This document shows positions 25,149 to 33,471 of a stretch of 43,655 nt of DNA, in pieces. The notes under the pieces were generated by a model, which did no database searches, was not told the origin of the DNA, and saw only the letters and a list, made by a program, of their open reading frames with translations. The first letter of the stretch is position 1. Each line of letters opens with the position of its first letter. The stretch is from assembly GCA_030425545.1 (NCBI GenBank), contig JAUIAC010000015.1:1-43655 (forward strand), given 5' to 3'. This DNA is from a bacterium (lineage in GTDB: Bacteria > Myxococcota_A > UBA9042). A program made the translations under genes and the position numbers.

Positions 25149-27152
25149 ATGCACTACCCCACCCACCGCCTGTCGCGCCGACTGGCCGCCTGCTTCGCCC
25201 TGGTGGGCGCCGCCACCTTCGCCGCCGCGATCCCCAGCGCGAGCGCGTCGCTGCCGCGGGACTGGCACTTCGCCAGCGGCAAGGACTTCGCCACCGGTGA
25301 TCTCGACGGCCTCGCGCTGCACGAGGAGTCCGGGCTGACCGTCGCGCCGGGGCTCTCCCGCGTGAACGTCGACGCGGAGCTGATCCACTGCTGGGCCCGC
25401 GACGGACGCAAGGTGTGGCTGGGCACGGGCTTGAGCGCCAAGGTCTTCGTGCTCGAGGGCGGCAAGGTCCGCGAGGTGGGCAAGCTGCCGGGCGCGCTGG
25501 TGGGCAGCCTGGCGCCCGACGGCAAGGGCGGCGTCTACGCGGGGACGGTGGGCCGCGGCAAGATCATGCACGTCAACAGCCGTGGCGTGGTCACCGAGGT
25601 GGTCAAGCTCGACGGCGTGCGCCACATCTGGGCGTTGGTGCTCAAGGGCGGCACGCTCTACGCCGGCACCGGGCGCGGCGGCGGCGTGTTCGCGGTCGAC
25701 CCGGCGGCGAAGACGGCCAAGCTCTACGCCGAGACCGGCGCCGAGCACGTCATGACCCTCATCGCCGACGGCGACGCGTTGGTCGCCGGCACCTCCGACG
25801 CGGCGACGCTGGTGCGCATCACCGGGGAGAATCAGGCCGTGGCCATCGCCGGCTTCCCTGGCGCCGAGGTCCGCTCGGTGGTCCGCCACGGCAAGGCGCT
25901 CTACGCGTCGGTCAACGGTGGCAAGTCGGCGCGCAGCCTCGCCACCCTGCGTCCCACCCGGCGCCGCCCCGGCGGCCTGAGCAAGACGCCGCTGCGCCGC
26001 AAGAAGCGCGTGCGCAAGCGCGTGTCCGGCGGCAAGGGCGCCGTGTGGGTGCGTCACGACGACGGCCGCATCGGGCGCGTGTTCGTCTCGCCCGAGGGCA
26101 TGCTCACCCAGCTCGGCGCGGCCGGTCAGGGCATCGTCGCCGGCGCGGCCCGCGGCGGCCGGGTGGTCATCGGCGACCTGCAGGGCGGCGTGGTCAGCCT
26201 CTTCGACCTCGACGAGACGCAGGTGCTTGGCGTGGAGATGGGGCCCAAGGGCCCGCGCACCCTCTTCACCGGCAAGGGCGCCGCCGTCTACACCGTGGGC
26301 GGCGTGGCCAAGAACCCCACGTTCACCACCGAGGTGCTGCGCGAGACCGGCGTGAGCCGCTGGGGCCGCATCGCGGTGGGCGGCGCGGGCAAGCTGATCG
26401 TAGAGACCCGCAGCGGCTACTCGAACCCACCCTCGGACACCTGGAGCAAGTGGCAGCCGCTGGCCAACGAGCGCAGCCAGAGCCCGGCGGCGACCTACTT
26501 GCAGGTGCGTGTGCGCTTCGCCAGCCCTGACGCCCGCCTCTGGGAGCTGCGCGTGTTCCGCCGGCCCTTCAACCGGCGCCCGGACATCACGCGCGTGACC
26601 ATCAAGCCCAACCCGAAGACCAAGACCCTGCGCGTGAACTGGAGCGCGCGGGACCCCGACGGCGGCAAGCTCGGCTACGTGCTCACCTACCGCAAGCGCG
26701 GCAGCAAGCAGTGGATCATGCTCCACGACCGCTTCTACACGAAGACGTCGATGACCCTGTCGCCGCGAGACATGCCGGACGGCTGGTACGAGCTGCGGGT
26801 CATGGCCACCGACGCGCTGACCAACGCGCCCTCGGAGGCCCTGAGCAGCGCCAAGATCAGCGCGCCTTTCCTGGTCGACCAGGGCCGGCCTGACGTGACC
26901 GCGCAGGTGCGAGACGGCGTGTTGACCGGCGTCGCGGCGGATCGTGCGTCCAACGTCGTGCGGGTCGTGGTGTCCTTCGACGGCGAGCCGCCGGTGCTGA
27001 CCCGCTGCGGCGACGGGCTCTGCGACGCCAAGCAGGAGGCCTTCGAGCTGAAGCTGCCCCCGGACCTGCTCAAGGGTCGGCACACGCTCTTGATTCAGGC
27101 CACCGACGAGGCCGGAAACACGGGCGTTCAGCGCCTGGTCATCGGCGGCTAG
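25149..27152 (+). CDS. Exported beta-propeller protein with C-terminal Fn3/Ig-like domains
   Basis: This is a 667-residue protein; ATG has GAGAGGA upstream. It starts with a signal peptide ending near SASA (about 34). Residues 40-470 form a WD40/YVTN-like propeller with recurring blades (VWLGTGLSAKVFVLEGGKV, VYAGTVGRGKIMHVNSRG, LYAGTGRGGGVFAVDP, LVAGTSDAATLVRI). A basic insert (about 275-300, PLRRKKRVRKRV) interrupts it. The C-terminal 200 residues contain an Fn3-like domain (VNWSARDPDGGKLGYVLTYRKRG) and a second beta domain with a Cys pair (TRCGDGLCDAK). No catalytic residues are seen; a binding or scaffold role in the periplasm or at the surface is likely. It shares with the upstream S55 gene a basic insert and strand, which suggests they act together. 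The 3' end is part of a 20-bp tandem repeat. Confidence 0.68.
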   Translation: MHYPTHRLSRRLAACFALVGAATFAAAIPSASASLPRDWHFASGKDFATGDLDGLALHEESGLTVAPGLSRVNVDAELIHCWARDGRKVWLGTGLSAKVFVLEGGKVREVGKLPGALVGSLAPDGKGGVYAGTVGRGKIMHVNSRGVVTEVVKLDGVRHIWALVLKGGTLYAGTGRGGGVFAVDPAAKTAKLYAETGAEHVMTLIADGDALVAGTSDAATLVRITGENQAVAIAGFPGAEVRSVVRHGKALYASVNGGKSARSLATLRPTRRRPGGLSKTPLRRKKRVRKRVSGGKGAVWVRHDDGRIGRVFVSPEGMLTQLGAAGQGIVAGAARGGRVVIGDLQGGVVSLFDLDETQVLGVEMGPKGPRTLFTGKGAAVYTVGGVAKNPTFTTEVLRETGVSRWGRIAVGGAGKLIVETRSGYSNPPSDTWSKWQPLANERSQSPAATYLQVRVRFASPDARLWELRVFRRPFNRRPDITRVTIKPNPKTKTLRVNWSARDPDGGKLGYVLTYRKRGSKQWIMLHDRFYTKTSMTLSPRDMPDGWYELRVMATDALTNAPSEALSSAKISAPFLVDQGRPDVTAQVRDGVLTGVAADRASNVVRVVVSFDGEPPVLTRCGDGLCDAKQEAFELKLPPDLLKGRHTLLIQATDEAGNTGVQRLVIGG

Positions 27153-27197
27153 GCCGGCTCGTCGGCGGCTAGGCCGGCTCATCGGCGGCTAGGCCGG
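27141..27197. repeat. 20-bp tandem repeat spanning the propeller gene stop codon
   Basis: Two full copies (27141-27160 and 27161-27180, differing at the first base) and one 17-bp partial copy (27181-27197) of a unit starting RTCGGCGGCTAGG. Each copy carries the GGC-GGC-TAG that ends the propeller reading frame, so the gene end has been duplicated. Confidence 0.85.
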
Positions 27198-27215
27198 GGG
27201 CAAGGCCAGCCTAGC
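27188..27215. terminator. Hairpin between convergent propeller and DASS genes
   Basis: GCTAGGC (27188-27194) pairs with GCCTAGC (27209-27215) around a 14-nt GC-rich loop. The left arm is also present in each upstream tandem repeat, so alternative pairings exist. No T-tract is present. Confidence 0.35.
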
Positions 27216-27219
27216 GGCG

Positions 27220-28764
27220 CTACTGCAGCCCGACCAGGGCGCACATGGCCACGGCGACCACCGGGATCAAGACCCCGGCTGCGACCACCGCGAAGACCCC
27301 GCGCTGCGCCATCTGTCGCCAGGTGAGCTTGCGGTAGGCGTGGATGATCGCGCTGGTCTCCGTCGACAGCGGGAAGAGCACGGCGACCGACGAGGCCATG
27401 CCCGCGCTGAGGCAGGGCCCCACCGGCGAGACGTTGAGCTGCTGCGCGGAGACCACGGCCAGCGGGCACAGCACTGCGGCCGTCACCGTGTCGCTGGCGA
27501 CCTGCGTCATGGCCAGCGCCAGGCCAGCCATGACCGCCGCGAGGCCCAGCTGTGACTCGACGCCGAAGCCCTTGACGGCCAGGTGCCCCAGCCAGCGCGA
27601 GAGGCCGGTGTCGATGCTCTGGTGGCCGAGCGCGAGACCGCAGCCGAGCAGCAAGACCACGTCCCAGTCGATGCCCGCGGCCTGAGCCCAGCTCAGCACT
27701 GGCTCCGTGCGCTGCTTGCCGAGGGGGTTGCGCTTCTGCCCTGCGGGCGCGGCGAAGAGCAGCGCCGCCCCGAGCAGCGCCACCACGCCGGGTGGCAGCG
27801 CTGCCGCGACCGTCTGCGCGGCGTCGCTGTGCACCCCGGCGACCACGGCCACGACGCCGGGCGCCCACCACAGGGCCAGGCAGCCCAGCGTGACCACCGC
27901 GATGACCGCCTGGCCGCGGTCGAGGCCCCACAGCACAGGCACGGTGTCGGCGAGCCGCAGCGCCGCCGTGGTGGGCGGGCGGCGCGGCGCCTCGGTGCGG
28001 AGGTCGCCGTGGACCTCCTGCAGCCCGTCGGGCCCCAGGACCACGCGCGCCAGGGTCAGCCACAGGGCCACCAGCGCGGCGACCACCGGCAAGGCCACCA
28101 GGGTCCAGTGCAGCAGCGGCACCTCGCGGCCGTCGTACTGGCTGAGCGCCGCGAGCGCCACGAGGTTGGCCGGCGCGCCGACCGCGGTGAGCAGCCCACC
28201 GAAGCTGGTGCACCAGGCCACGCCCAGCATGCCCAGACGCTCGAAGCGCAGGCCGAAGCGCTGCGCCTCGCGGTCGACCACCGGCAGCATCAGCGCGGCC
28301 ACCGAGCGGTTGGGCGAGAAGGCCGAGAGCGCCGCCGACGCCAGCGAGATGGCGCCGACGAGCTTGCGCAGCGACGTGCGCCCGCGCGGAAAGAGCGCCG
28401 CCGCGACCGCCCGGTCCAAGCGCCGCCACTTGGCCGCCTGGTGGAGGAAGGCCGCGCCGAGGAAGAGGAAGACCACCGGGTGCGCAAAAGGCGCGAACAT
28501 GGCCTCCGGCGTCGCCACGCCGAGCAGCACGCCGACCCCAGGCGCGGCCAGCGCGGTGACCCCCAGGGGCAGCGCTTCGGTGAGCCAGAGCACCAGCGTG
28601 CCGGCGATGAGCGCCAGCAGCGCCGCGGCGGGCTGCGACATGTTGTCGGGGCACAGGAGCCAGATGGCGACGGCCATCAGCGGCGCGATCAGCAGCCCGA
28701 GCCGCCGCCAGCGCGACGCCAGGCGCAGCTCTTCGGGGGACAGAAAGACCTCGGAGACAGCCAT
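27220..28764 (-). CDS. DASS/SLC13-family anion:sodium symporter-like protein
   Basis: This is a 514-residue protein with 11 or more hydrophobic segments. ATG at 28764 is used; a GTG two codons upstream is possible and neither has a clear SD. The family is recognised by HPVVFLFLGAAFLHQAAKWRRLDRAVA, by the SFGGLLTAVGAPANLVAL re-entrant motif, and by AMTQVASDTVTAAVLCPLAV in the second half. Known members import dicarboxylates, citrate or sulfate with sodium. The two substrate-binding Ser-Asn-Thr tips are altered: the first reads Pro151-Asn152-Arg153 and the second Ser424-Asp425-Thr426. Substrate is therefore uncertain. It is alone on its strand and converges on the propeller gene. Confidence 0.75.
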   Translation of the reverse strand: MAVSEVFLSPEELRLASRWRRLGLLIAPLMAVAIWLLCPDNMSQPAAALLALIAGTLVLWLTEALPLGVTALAAPGVGVLLGVATPEAMFAPFAHPVVFLFLGAAFLHQAAKWRRLDRAVAAALFPRGRTSLRKLVGAISLASAALSAFSPNRSVAALMLPVVDREAQRFGLRFERLGMLGVAWCTSFGGLLTAVGAPANLVALAALSQYDGREVPLLHWTLVALPVVAALVALWLTLARVVLGPDGLQEVHGDLRTEAPRRPPTTAALRLADTVPVLWGLDRGQAVIAVVTLGCLALWWAPGVVAVVAGVHSDAAQTVAAALPPGVVALLGAALLFAAPAGQKRNPLGKQRTEPVLSWAQAAGIDWDVVLLLGCGLALGHQSIDTGLSRWLGHLAVKGFGVESQLGLAAVMAGLALAMTQVASDTVTAAVLCPLAVVSAQQLNVSPVGPCLSAGMASSVAVLFPLSTETSAIIHAYRKLTWRQMAQRGVFAVVAAGVLIPVVAVAMCALVGLQ

Positions 28765-29089
28765 GTGCACGGGCCCGGGAGAGGATCGTCGGTGTGGGTC
28801 GTACCACGCTCGCGCGGCATGTGCCCAGACCCGGGGGTCACGCGGCGCAGCCGCAGCCCTCGCCCCGCAGGAGCTGCGCGGGTGCCCCCGACGCCCTTCG
28901 CGACGGACCGCTCAGGAGCGTCCGTAGCGCTCGCCGCGCTGGGCACTGGCCTGTCGCTTCGCTCAAGTCGTTCGCTGGCGCGGAGGTGGCCCGCGCAGTG
29001 GCCCGCGCAGTGGCTCCCCCCGTGACGGTGACTCGAGCGCTTCGGGCACCGCGGGCGGATTGGGCCGACCGAGCTGGTGCGCCCCACCC
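28765..29089. other. Intergenic region upstream of the DASS transporter gene
   Basis: This 325-bp gap lies between the start of the DASS gene and the end of the fadI-fadJ operon, both on the minus strand. It contains a direct repeat of 12 bp (GTGGCCCGCGCA at 28986-28997 and 28998-29009). On the minus strand it also has GGTACGACCCACACC (28805-28791), nearly the same as the -10 region of the gene at 3649. Open frames here have no ribosome sites and no recognisable protein. Confidence 0.35.
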
Positions 29090-29539
29090 CTACGCCCCCG
29101 CCGCGCCCCCCAACCCACACATCTGACACGGATCGGGCCCGGCCCGGTTGGCGTGCAGCCACTCCGGCGGGCGCGGCTTGGCGCAGCGCTGGCACTGAAA
29201 ATACCGGCTCTTCCGCAGCGCGATGGCCGCCTGCACGCAGTGGCCCACCACCTCGCGTGCGGCGCGCTCGTCGGTTGGCAGACGCCCCCACGGCAGCGCG
29301 ACGAGGGTCTCGTCGACCAGGACCGCCTTCGCGCCCCACCACTTCTGGGCGAAGACCGCGACGCGGACGGCGGCGGGGTTCAGCCGCAGCACCACCAGCC
29401 CCGGCTCGCCGCCGCTCAGCAACACACCCCCGCCGGCGGCCTCGATGCGGGTCACCGGCTCGGGCAGCAGCTCGCGCAGCCAGGGCTCGGCCGTCGCCTG
29501 GGTCCAGACCTGCTCCGGCGCGGCTGTGGGCTCGCTCAC
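29090..29539 (-). CDS. Small zinc-ribbon protein at the end of the fadI-fadJ operon
   Basis: This is a 149-residue protein starting with GTG only 4 bp after the fadJ-like stop codon, so it is co-transcribed and probably coupled. The first two thirds form a mixed alpha/beta domain (VTRIEAAGGGVLLSGGEPGLVVLRL, RVAVFAQKWWGAKAVLVDE). The C-terminal 40 residues hold two Cys pairs, CQRC and CQMC, separated by about 20 residues: a zinc ribbon. No known fatty-acid gene product of this form is familiar to me. It could be a nucleic-acid- or protein-binding accessory factor. Function is unknown. Confidence 0.65.
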   Translation of the reverse strand: MSEPTAAPEQVWTQATAEPWLRELLPEPVTRIEAAGGGVLLSGGEPGLVVLRLNPAAVRVAVFAQKWWGAKAVLVDETLVALPWGRLPTDERAAREVVGHCVQAAIALRKSRYFQCQRCAKPRPPEWLHANRAGPDPCQMCGLGGAAGA

Positions 29540-29543
29540 GGCC

Positions 29544-31715
29544 CTACTTCGCGGCGTCGTAGAAGGTCAGGTCGTTGTCGGCCATGGTGACCAGCAGCTG
29601 GGTCGGCGCGAAGCGCTTGCCGTGCTTGAGCTCCAGCGCCCGCAGGCGCGCGGCGACGTTGCGGGCGCCGTAGCGGTCGGCGTAGCGCAGCGGCCCACCC
29701 TGGAAGGGCGGGAAGCCGATGCCAAACACCGCGCCCAGGTCACCCGACTCGGCGTCGAAGAGCACGCCCTCTTCCATGCAGCGAGCGGCCTCGTTGACCA
29801 GCGCGAGCACCAGGCGCTCGCCCATCTCGTCGTGGTTGGCCACGCGCGTGTTGCGGCCGTTCGGCAGGTGCGCGTACACGCCCTCGTCGATGATCTTGTG
29901 GCCCTTGACCACCTTCGACTTGCCGTTCTCGTAGACGAAGAAGCCCTTGTCGGCCTTGCGCCCCAGCCGTCCCTCGTCGAGGAACTTGTTGATGTTGTCC
30001 GGTGGGAAGTCCATGTGGCCGCTGTAGTGCTCCTGCATGGTCGCCAGCACCTTCTGCCCGACGTCGATGCCCACCTCGTCCATCAGCGTGATCGGGCCCA
30101 CCGGGAAGCCGATGCGGGTCGCGGCCTCGTCGATGTCCTCGACCGCGTAGCCCTCGATGAGCATGAACACGGCCTCGATCATGTAGGGCGCCAGCACCCG
30201 CGTGGTGTAGAAGCCGGCGCAGTCCTGCACCACGATGACGTGCTTGCCCATGGTGCGCGCGAGCTGGCTGATGGTCTTGGTGACCACCGGGTCGGTCTTG
30301 TCGGTGACGATGATCTCCACCAGCGGCATCTTCTCCACGGGGCTGAAGAAGTGCATGCCGATGACCCGCTCGGGGTGCGCGGCCTTGGCGGCGATGTCGG
30401 CGATGGGCAGGGCCGAGGTGTTGGTGGCGAAGATGGCGTCCTTGCGCGTGACACGCTCGATGTCGGCGACCATCTGGTGCTTGAGGCTCATCTTCTCGAG
30501 CACGGCCTCGATGACGACGTCGGCCTGACCAAAGCCGGCGTAGTCGACCCCACCGGAGATGCGGCCGAGCCGCTCGATGACCCCGGCCTGCGGGTAGCGC
30601 TTCCGCCGCCGCGCCTTGCCGTAGACCTTGCGCGCGTAGTCGACGCTCTTGCCGATGGCCTCGTGCTTGAGGTCCTTCAGCCGCACGGTCACGCCCTTGT
30701 CGGCGAGCACCGTGGCGATGCCGGAGCCCATGAGCCCCGCGCCGAGCATGCCGACGTGGTTCACCGGCCGCGCCTCGACGTCCGCCGTGCCGGGGCCGTC
30801 GTTCTTCTTCAGCGTGGTGATGCAGTGGAACAGGTGGCGGAGCCCCTTGGACTCGGGCGTCATCAGCAGGGCACCAAAGGCCTTGGACTCGGCCTCATAG
30901 GTGCCCTCGGCGACCACGTCGAGGATGCGCAGCGGCGCCGGGTACAGCCCCTTGCTCTGCTCCATGACCTTCTTGCGGGCCTCACGCAGCACGACCATGC
31001 GACCCAGGGCGTTGCGCTCGAGCAGCAGCTCCTGCACCTCTTCCTGCATGTCTGGCTTGCGCGCCTTGGGGGCCTTGCCGGCGGCCAGATCGGCCGCGTA
31101 GGCCCGCGCGGCGTCGAGCAGCTGGGGGACCGGCACAGCCTTGGCGGCGAGCCCGAGCTTCACCGCCTTGCTCGCGCGGATGTTCTTGCCGGTGAGCATC
31201 ATGTCGAGCGCGTTGGCCAGGCCGATGAGCTCCGGCAGGCGCACCGTGCCGCCCGCGCCGGGCAGCAGGCCGAGCTGCACCTCGGGGAGGGCCAGCTTGG
31301 TCTTGGGGTGGTCGCTGAGCACGCGAGCGGTGCAGGCCAGCGCCAGCTCCAGCCCGCCGCCGAGGCAGTCGCCGTGGATCGCCGCCACGGTGGGCACGCC
31401 GAAGCTCGCCAACCGGTCCATGGCCTGCTGGCCCGAGCGGCTCAGCCGCGCGCCGTCATCGGCCGAGTTGACCTGGTTGAGGTCGCCGATGTCCGCCCCA
31501 GCGATGAAGCCGCTGGCCTTGCCCGAGGTGATCACCAGCGCGCGCAGGTTGCGGTCGGCGCGGGCGGTCTCGAACACCTCTTCGAGCTTCGGCGTCAGCG
31601 CCACGCTCAGCGTGTTCACCTTCTGCCCGGGGACGTCGATGGTGATGACACCGACCCCCTGGGCGTCGGCCTTCTCGTAGTGAATCGGGGTCCAGTCGCT
31701 CTTCGATGCAGTCAT
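29544..31715 (-). CDS. fadJ: FadJ-type enoyl-CoA hydratase/3-hydroxyacyl-CoA dehydrogenase
   Basis: This is a 723-residue fusion, the normal FadJ/FadB alpha-subunit size. ATG at 31715 has GGAGGA upstream. Hydratase part (1-300): FIAGADI oxyanion segment, GDCLGGGLELALAC with Glu123, and LPEVQLGLLPGAGGT with Glu145, the two catalytic glutamates. Dehydrogenase part (about 315-723): NAD-binding GMLGAGLMGSGIA, FATNTSALPI, HPERVIGMHFFSPVEKMPLVEII with the catalytic His, and a C-terminal domain with DEVGIDVG and FPPFQGGPLRYAD. It hydrates 2-enoyl-CoA and oxidises 3-hydroxyacyl-CoA in beta-oxidation, or works in reverse to make crotonyl-CoA from acetoacetyl-CoA. It forms an operon with the thiolase gene upstream (105-bp gap) and a small zinc-ribbon gene downstream. 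Confidence 0.92.
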   Translation of the reverse strand: MTASKSDWTPIHYEKADAQGVGVITIDVPGQKVNTLSVALTPKLEEVFETARADRNLRALVITSGKASGFIAGADIGDLNQVNSADDGARLSRSGQQAMDRLASFGVPTVAAIHGDCLGGGLELALACTARVLSDHPKTKLALPEVQLGLLPGAGGTVRLPELIGLANALDMMLTGKNIRASKAVKLGLAAKAVPVPQLLDAARAYAADLAAGKAPKARKPDMQEEVQELLLERNALGRMVVLREARKKVMEQSKGLYPAPLRILDVVAEGTYEAESKAFGALLMTPESKGLRHLFHCITTLKKNDGPGTADVEARPVNHVGMLGAGLMGSGIATVLADKGVTVRLKDLKHEAIGKSVDYARKVYGKARRRKRYPQAGVIERLGRISGGVDYAGFGQADVVIEAVLEKMSLKHQMVADIERVTRKDAIFATNTSALPIADIAAKAAHPERVIGMHFFSPVEKMPLVEIIVTDKTDPVVTKTISQLARTMGKHVIVVQDCAGFYTTRVLAPYMIEAVFMLIEGYAVEDIDEAATRIGFPVGPITLMDEVGIDVGQKVLATMQEHYSGHMDFPPDNINKFLDEGRLGRKADKGFFVYENGKSKVVKGHKIIDEGVYAHLPNGRNTRVANHDEMGERLVLALVNEAARCMEEGVLFDAESGDLGAVFGIGFPPFQGGPLRYADRYGARNVAARLRALELKHGKRFAPTQLLVTMADNDLTFYDAAK

Positions 31716-31820
31716 GGGTCCTCCCGGCGCAGGACGCGCGGGCAAGGGTCGCGGGCCGCGCGCACACGGCTCGGAGGGGAGGGGACGCGCCAGCGAGCTC
31801 CGCCGCGCGTGGAGCGGCCG

Positions 31821-33398
31821 CTACTGGGCGCGCTCGAGCACCATCGACACGCCGATGCCGCCCGCGGCGCACGCCGTGGCCAGGCCGAGCTCACTGTCGG
31901 TGTGGTGCAGGATGTCGGTCAGCTGCGTCAGCATACGCCCGCCCGTGGCGGCGAAGGGGTGCCCGTAGGCCAGCGAGCCGCCCCACAGGTTCAGCTTGCT
32001 GCGGTCGACCTCGCCGATGGCGCCCGAGAGGCCGAGCTCCTCGGTGCAGAACTTGGCGCTCTCCATGAGCTTGATGTTGCTCAACACCTGCGCGGCGAAG
32101 GCCTCGTGGATCTCGAGCACGTCGATGTCGGCGAGGGTCACGCCCGCCTTCTTCAGCGCGCCCGGCACCGAGTACACGTTGCCGAGCAGCAGGTTCACGC
32201 GCGGGTCGAGCGCCGCGAACTCCCAGCTCTTGACGAAGGCCAGGGGCGTGTAGCCGAGCTCCTTGGCGCGGGACTCCCGCATCACCAACACGGCGGCGGC
32301 GCCGTCGGTCAGCGGGCTGGACGTCGCGGCGGTGATGGTGCCGTTCTTGCGGTCGAACACCGGGCGCAGCTTGGCCAGCTTGGCCGGGTCCATGTTGGCG
32401 CGGATCAGGTTGTCCTCGCTCACCGGGCCGCGGCTGGTCTGCACGGTCATGACCTCGCCAGCGACGCGGCCGTCGGCGGTCGCGGCGTGGGCGTTGTTGT
32501 GGCTGGCGATGGCCAGATCTTCCTGGTCCTTCCGCGCGATCTCGAAGTTCTGCGCCATCAGCTCGGCGTGCTGACCCATGGTCTTGCCGGTGTAGCGCTC
32601 CGCGATGGCGGGAGGGCTGGGCAGCAGGTCCAGGGGGTTGAGCTGGGCCAGGGTCTGCACCATGGCCAGGCCCTTCTGCTTCTGCGCCTTCTGCAGGGTG
32701 TCGATGACCCGCTTCTTGTGCACGACGGGGGCGTGGCTGGTGACGTCGACGCCGCCGGCCAGGACCACGTCGCGCTCACCCGACAGGATCATGCGGGCGG
32801 CGCTGGCGACGCTCTGGAAGCCGGTGGCGCAGGCGCGGGTCACCGTGTAGCCGGGGATGCGGTACTGGGACATGTTGAGCGCGATCTCGCGGGCGACGTT
32901 GGGCGCCGTGGGGACCGCGATGACCGTGCCCCACACGATCTCGTCGAGGGTCTCGAGCGGCAGGTCCATGCGAAAGAGCAGCTCGCGGGCGACCTGGGTC
33001 GACAGCTCGACCGGGTCGACCTCGTTGAGCGTGGTCCAGCTCTTCACGAAGGGCGTGCGCAGCCCGGCGACGATCGCCACGCGATCTTCCTTCACCACCG
33101 CGCGGCGCGTGGCCGAGCTCGCCTTCGCGGGGGCCTTCTTCGCAGGCGCCTTCTTCGCGGGGGCCTTCTTGGCGGGGGCCATCGCGGGGGCCGCGGCCTT
33201 TGCAGGCGCCTTCTTCGTGGTCGCCTTGGTCGCCGCCGCCGTGGTCGCGGTCGCCCGCTTGGCGGGGGCCTTCTTCGCAGGCGCCTTCTTGGCCGCTGCC
33301 TTCTTGGCCGGCGCCTTCTTGGCGGGAGCCGCCGCCGGCGTGGTCGCCGCGCTCGCGCTCTCCGTGGTCGCTGCCTGCTTGTCTGTCTTGGTCGCCAT
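31821..33398 (-). CDS. fadI: FadI-type thiolase with Lys/Pro/Ala-rich N-terminal extension
   Basis: This is a 525-residue protein, of which about 420 form the thiolase. ATG at 33398 has GGAGG 6 nt upstream. Residues 21-95 are PAKKA/AKKAP repeats like the tails of histone H1-like proteins and PhaF-type phasins; no thiolase needs this. The enzyme starts near 104 (RVAIVAGLRTPFVK) and has the acyl-accepting Cys190 in TRACATGFQSV, EIHEAFAAQ, His480 in GGSLAYGHPFAATGG and Cys510 in ACAAGGIG, so it should be active. FadI thiolases cleave 3-ketoacyl-CoA or condense acetyl-CoA. It leads the operon with fadJ. Its promoter carries the same palindrome as the MDR/Mcd/Ecm operon. The tail could bind nucleic acid, polyphosphate or PHA granules. 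Confidence 0.9.
   Translation of the reverse strand: MATKTDKQAATTESASAATTPAAAPAKKAPAKKAAAKKAPAKKAPAKRATATTAAATKATTKKAPAKAAAPAMAPAKKAPAKKAPAKKAPAKASSATRRAVVKEDRVAIVAGLRTPFVKSWTTLNEVDPVELSTQVARELLFRMDLPLETLDEIVWGTVIAVPTAPNVAREIALNMSQYRIPGYTVTRACATGFQSVASAARMILSGERDVVLAGGVDVTSHAPVVHKKRVIDTLQKAQKQKGLAMVQTLAQLNPLDLLPSPPAIAERYTGKTMGQHAELMAQNFEIARKDQEDLAIASHNNAHAATADGRVAGEVMTVQTSRGPVSEDNLIRANMDPAKLAKLRPVFDRKNGTITAATSSPLTDGAAAVLVMRESRAKELGYTPLAFVKSWEFAALDPRVNLLLGNVYSVPGALKKAGVTLADIDVLEIHEAFAAQVLSNIKLMESAKFCTEELGLSGAIGEVDRSKLNLWGGSLAYGHPFAATGGRMLTQLTDILHHTDSELGLATACAAGGIGVSMVLERAQ
33115..33340 (-). repeat. Degenerate repeats encoding PAKKA motifs
   Basis: This is a run of short imperfect repeats (units near GCCTTCTTCGCGGG and GGCGCCTTCTTGGC on the plus strand) encoding the AKKAP/PAKKA extension of the thiolase. 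Repetition at DNA level makes length variation between strains likely. Confidence 0.75.
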
Positions 33399-33441
33399 GA
33401 CTGCCTCCGAATGCGGGGTACATCGCCGCCGCGAGGCCGCT

Positions 33442-33471
33442 GTTCTGGCCGTTTTGACGCACTGTGTCAAG
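33442..33471 (-). promoter_or_regulatory. Promoter of the fadI-fadJ operon with shared palindromic operator
   Basis: The palindrome TTTGACGCACTGTGTCAAG (33453-33471) differs from the one at 8240-8258 at only two positions. On the minus strand it supplies a perfect -35 TTGACA (33470-33465), followed by a 17-bp spacer and a weak -10 CAGAAC (33447-33442). The start codon is at 33398. Further half-sites (TGCGTCAAAA near 33579-33588 and GACGCA near 33471-33484) lie just upstream. Confidence 0.6.

Noticed and set aside
27141..27197. CRISPR or attachment site from 20-bp direct repeats
   Set aside because: The copies are directly adjacent with no spacer, tRNA or integrase; a simple tandem duplication explains them.
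28689..29342. Minus-strand frame spanning the gap before the DASS gene
   Set aside because: It overlaps both neighbouring real genes in another frame and shows only low-complexity Arg/Gly/Pro sequence.
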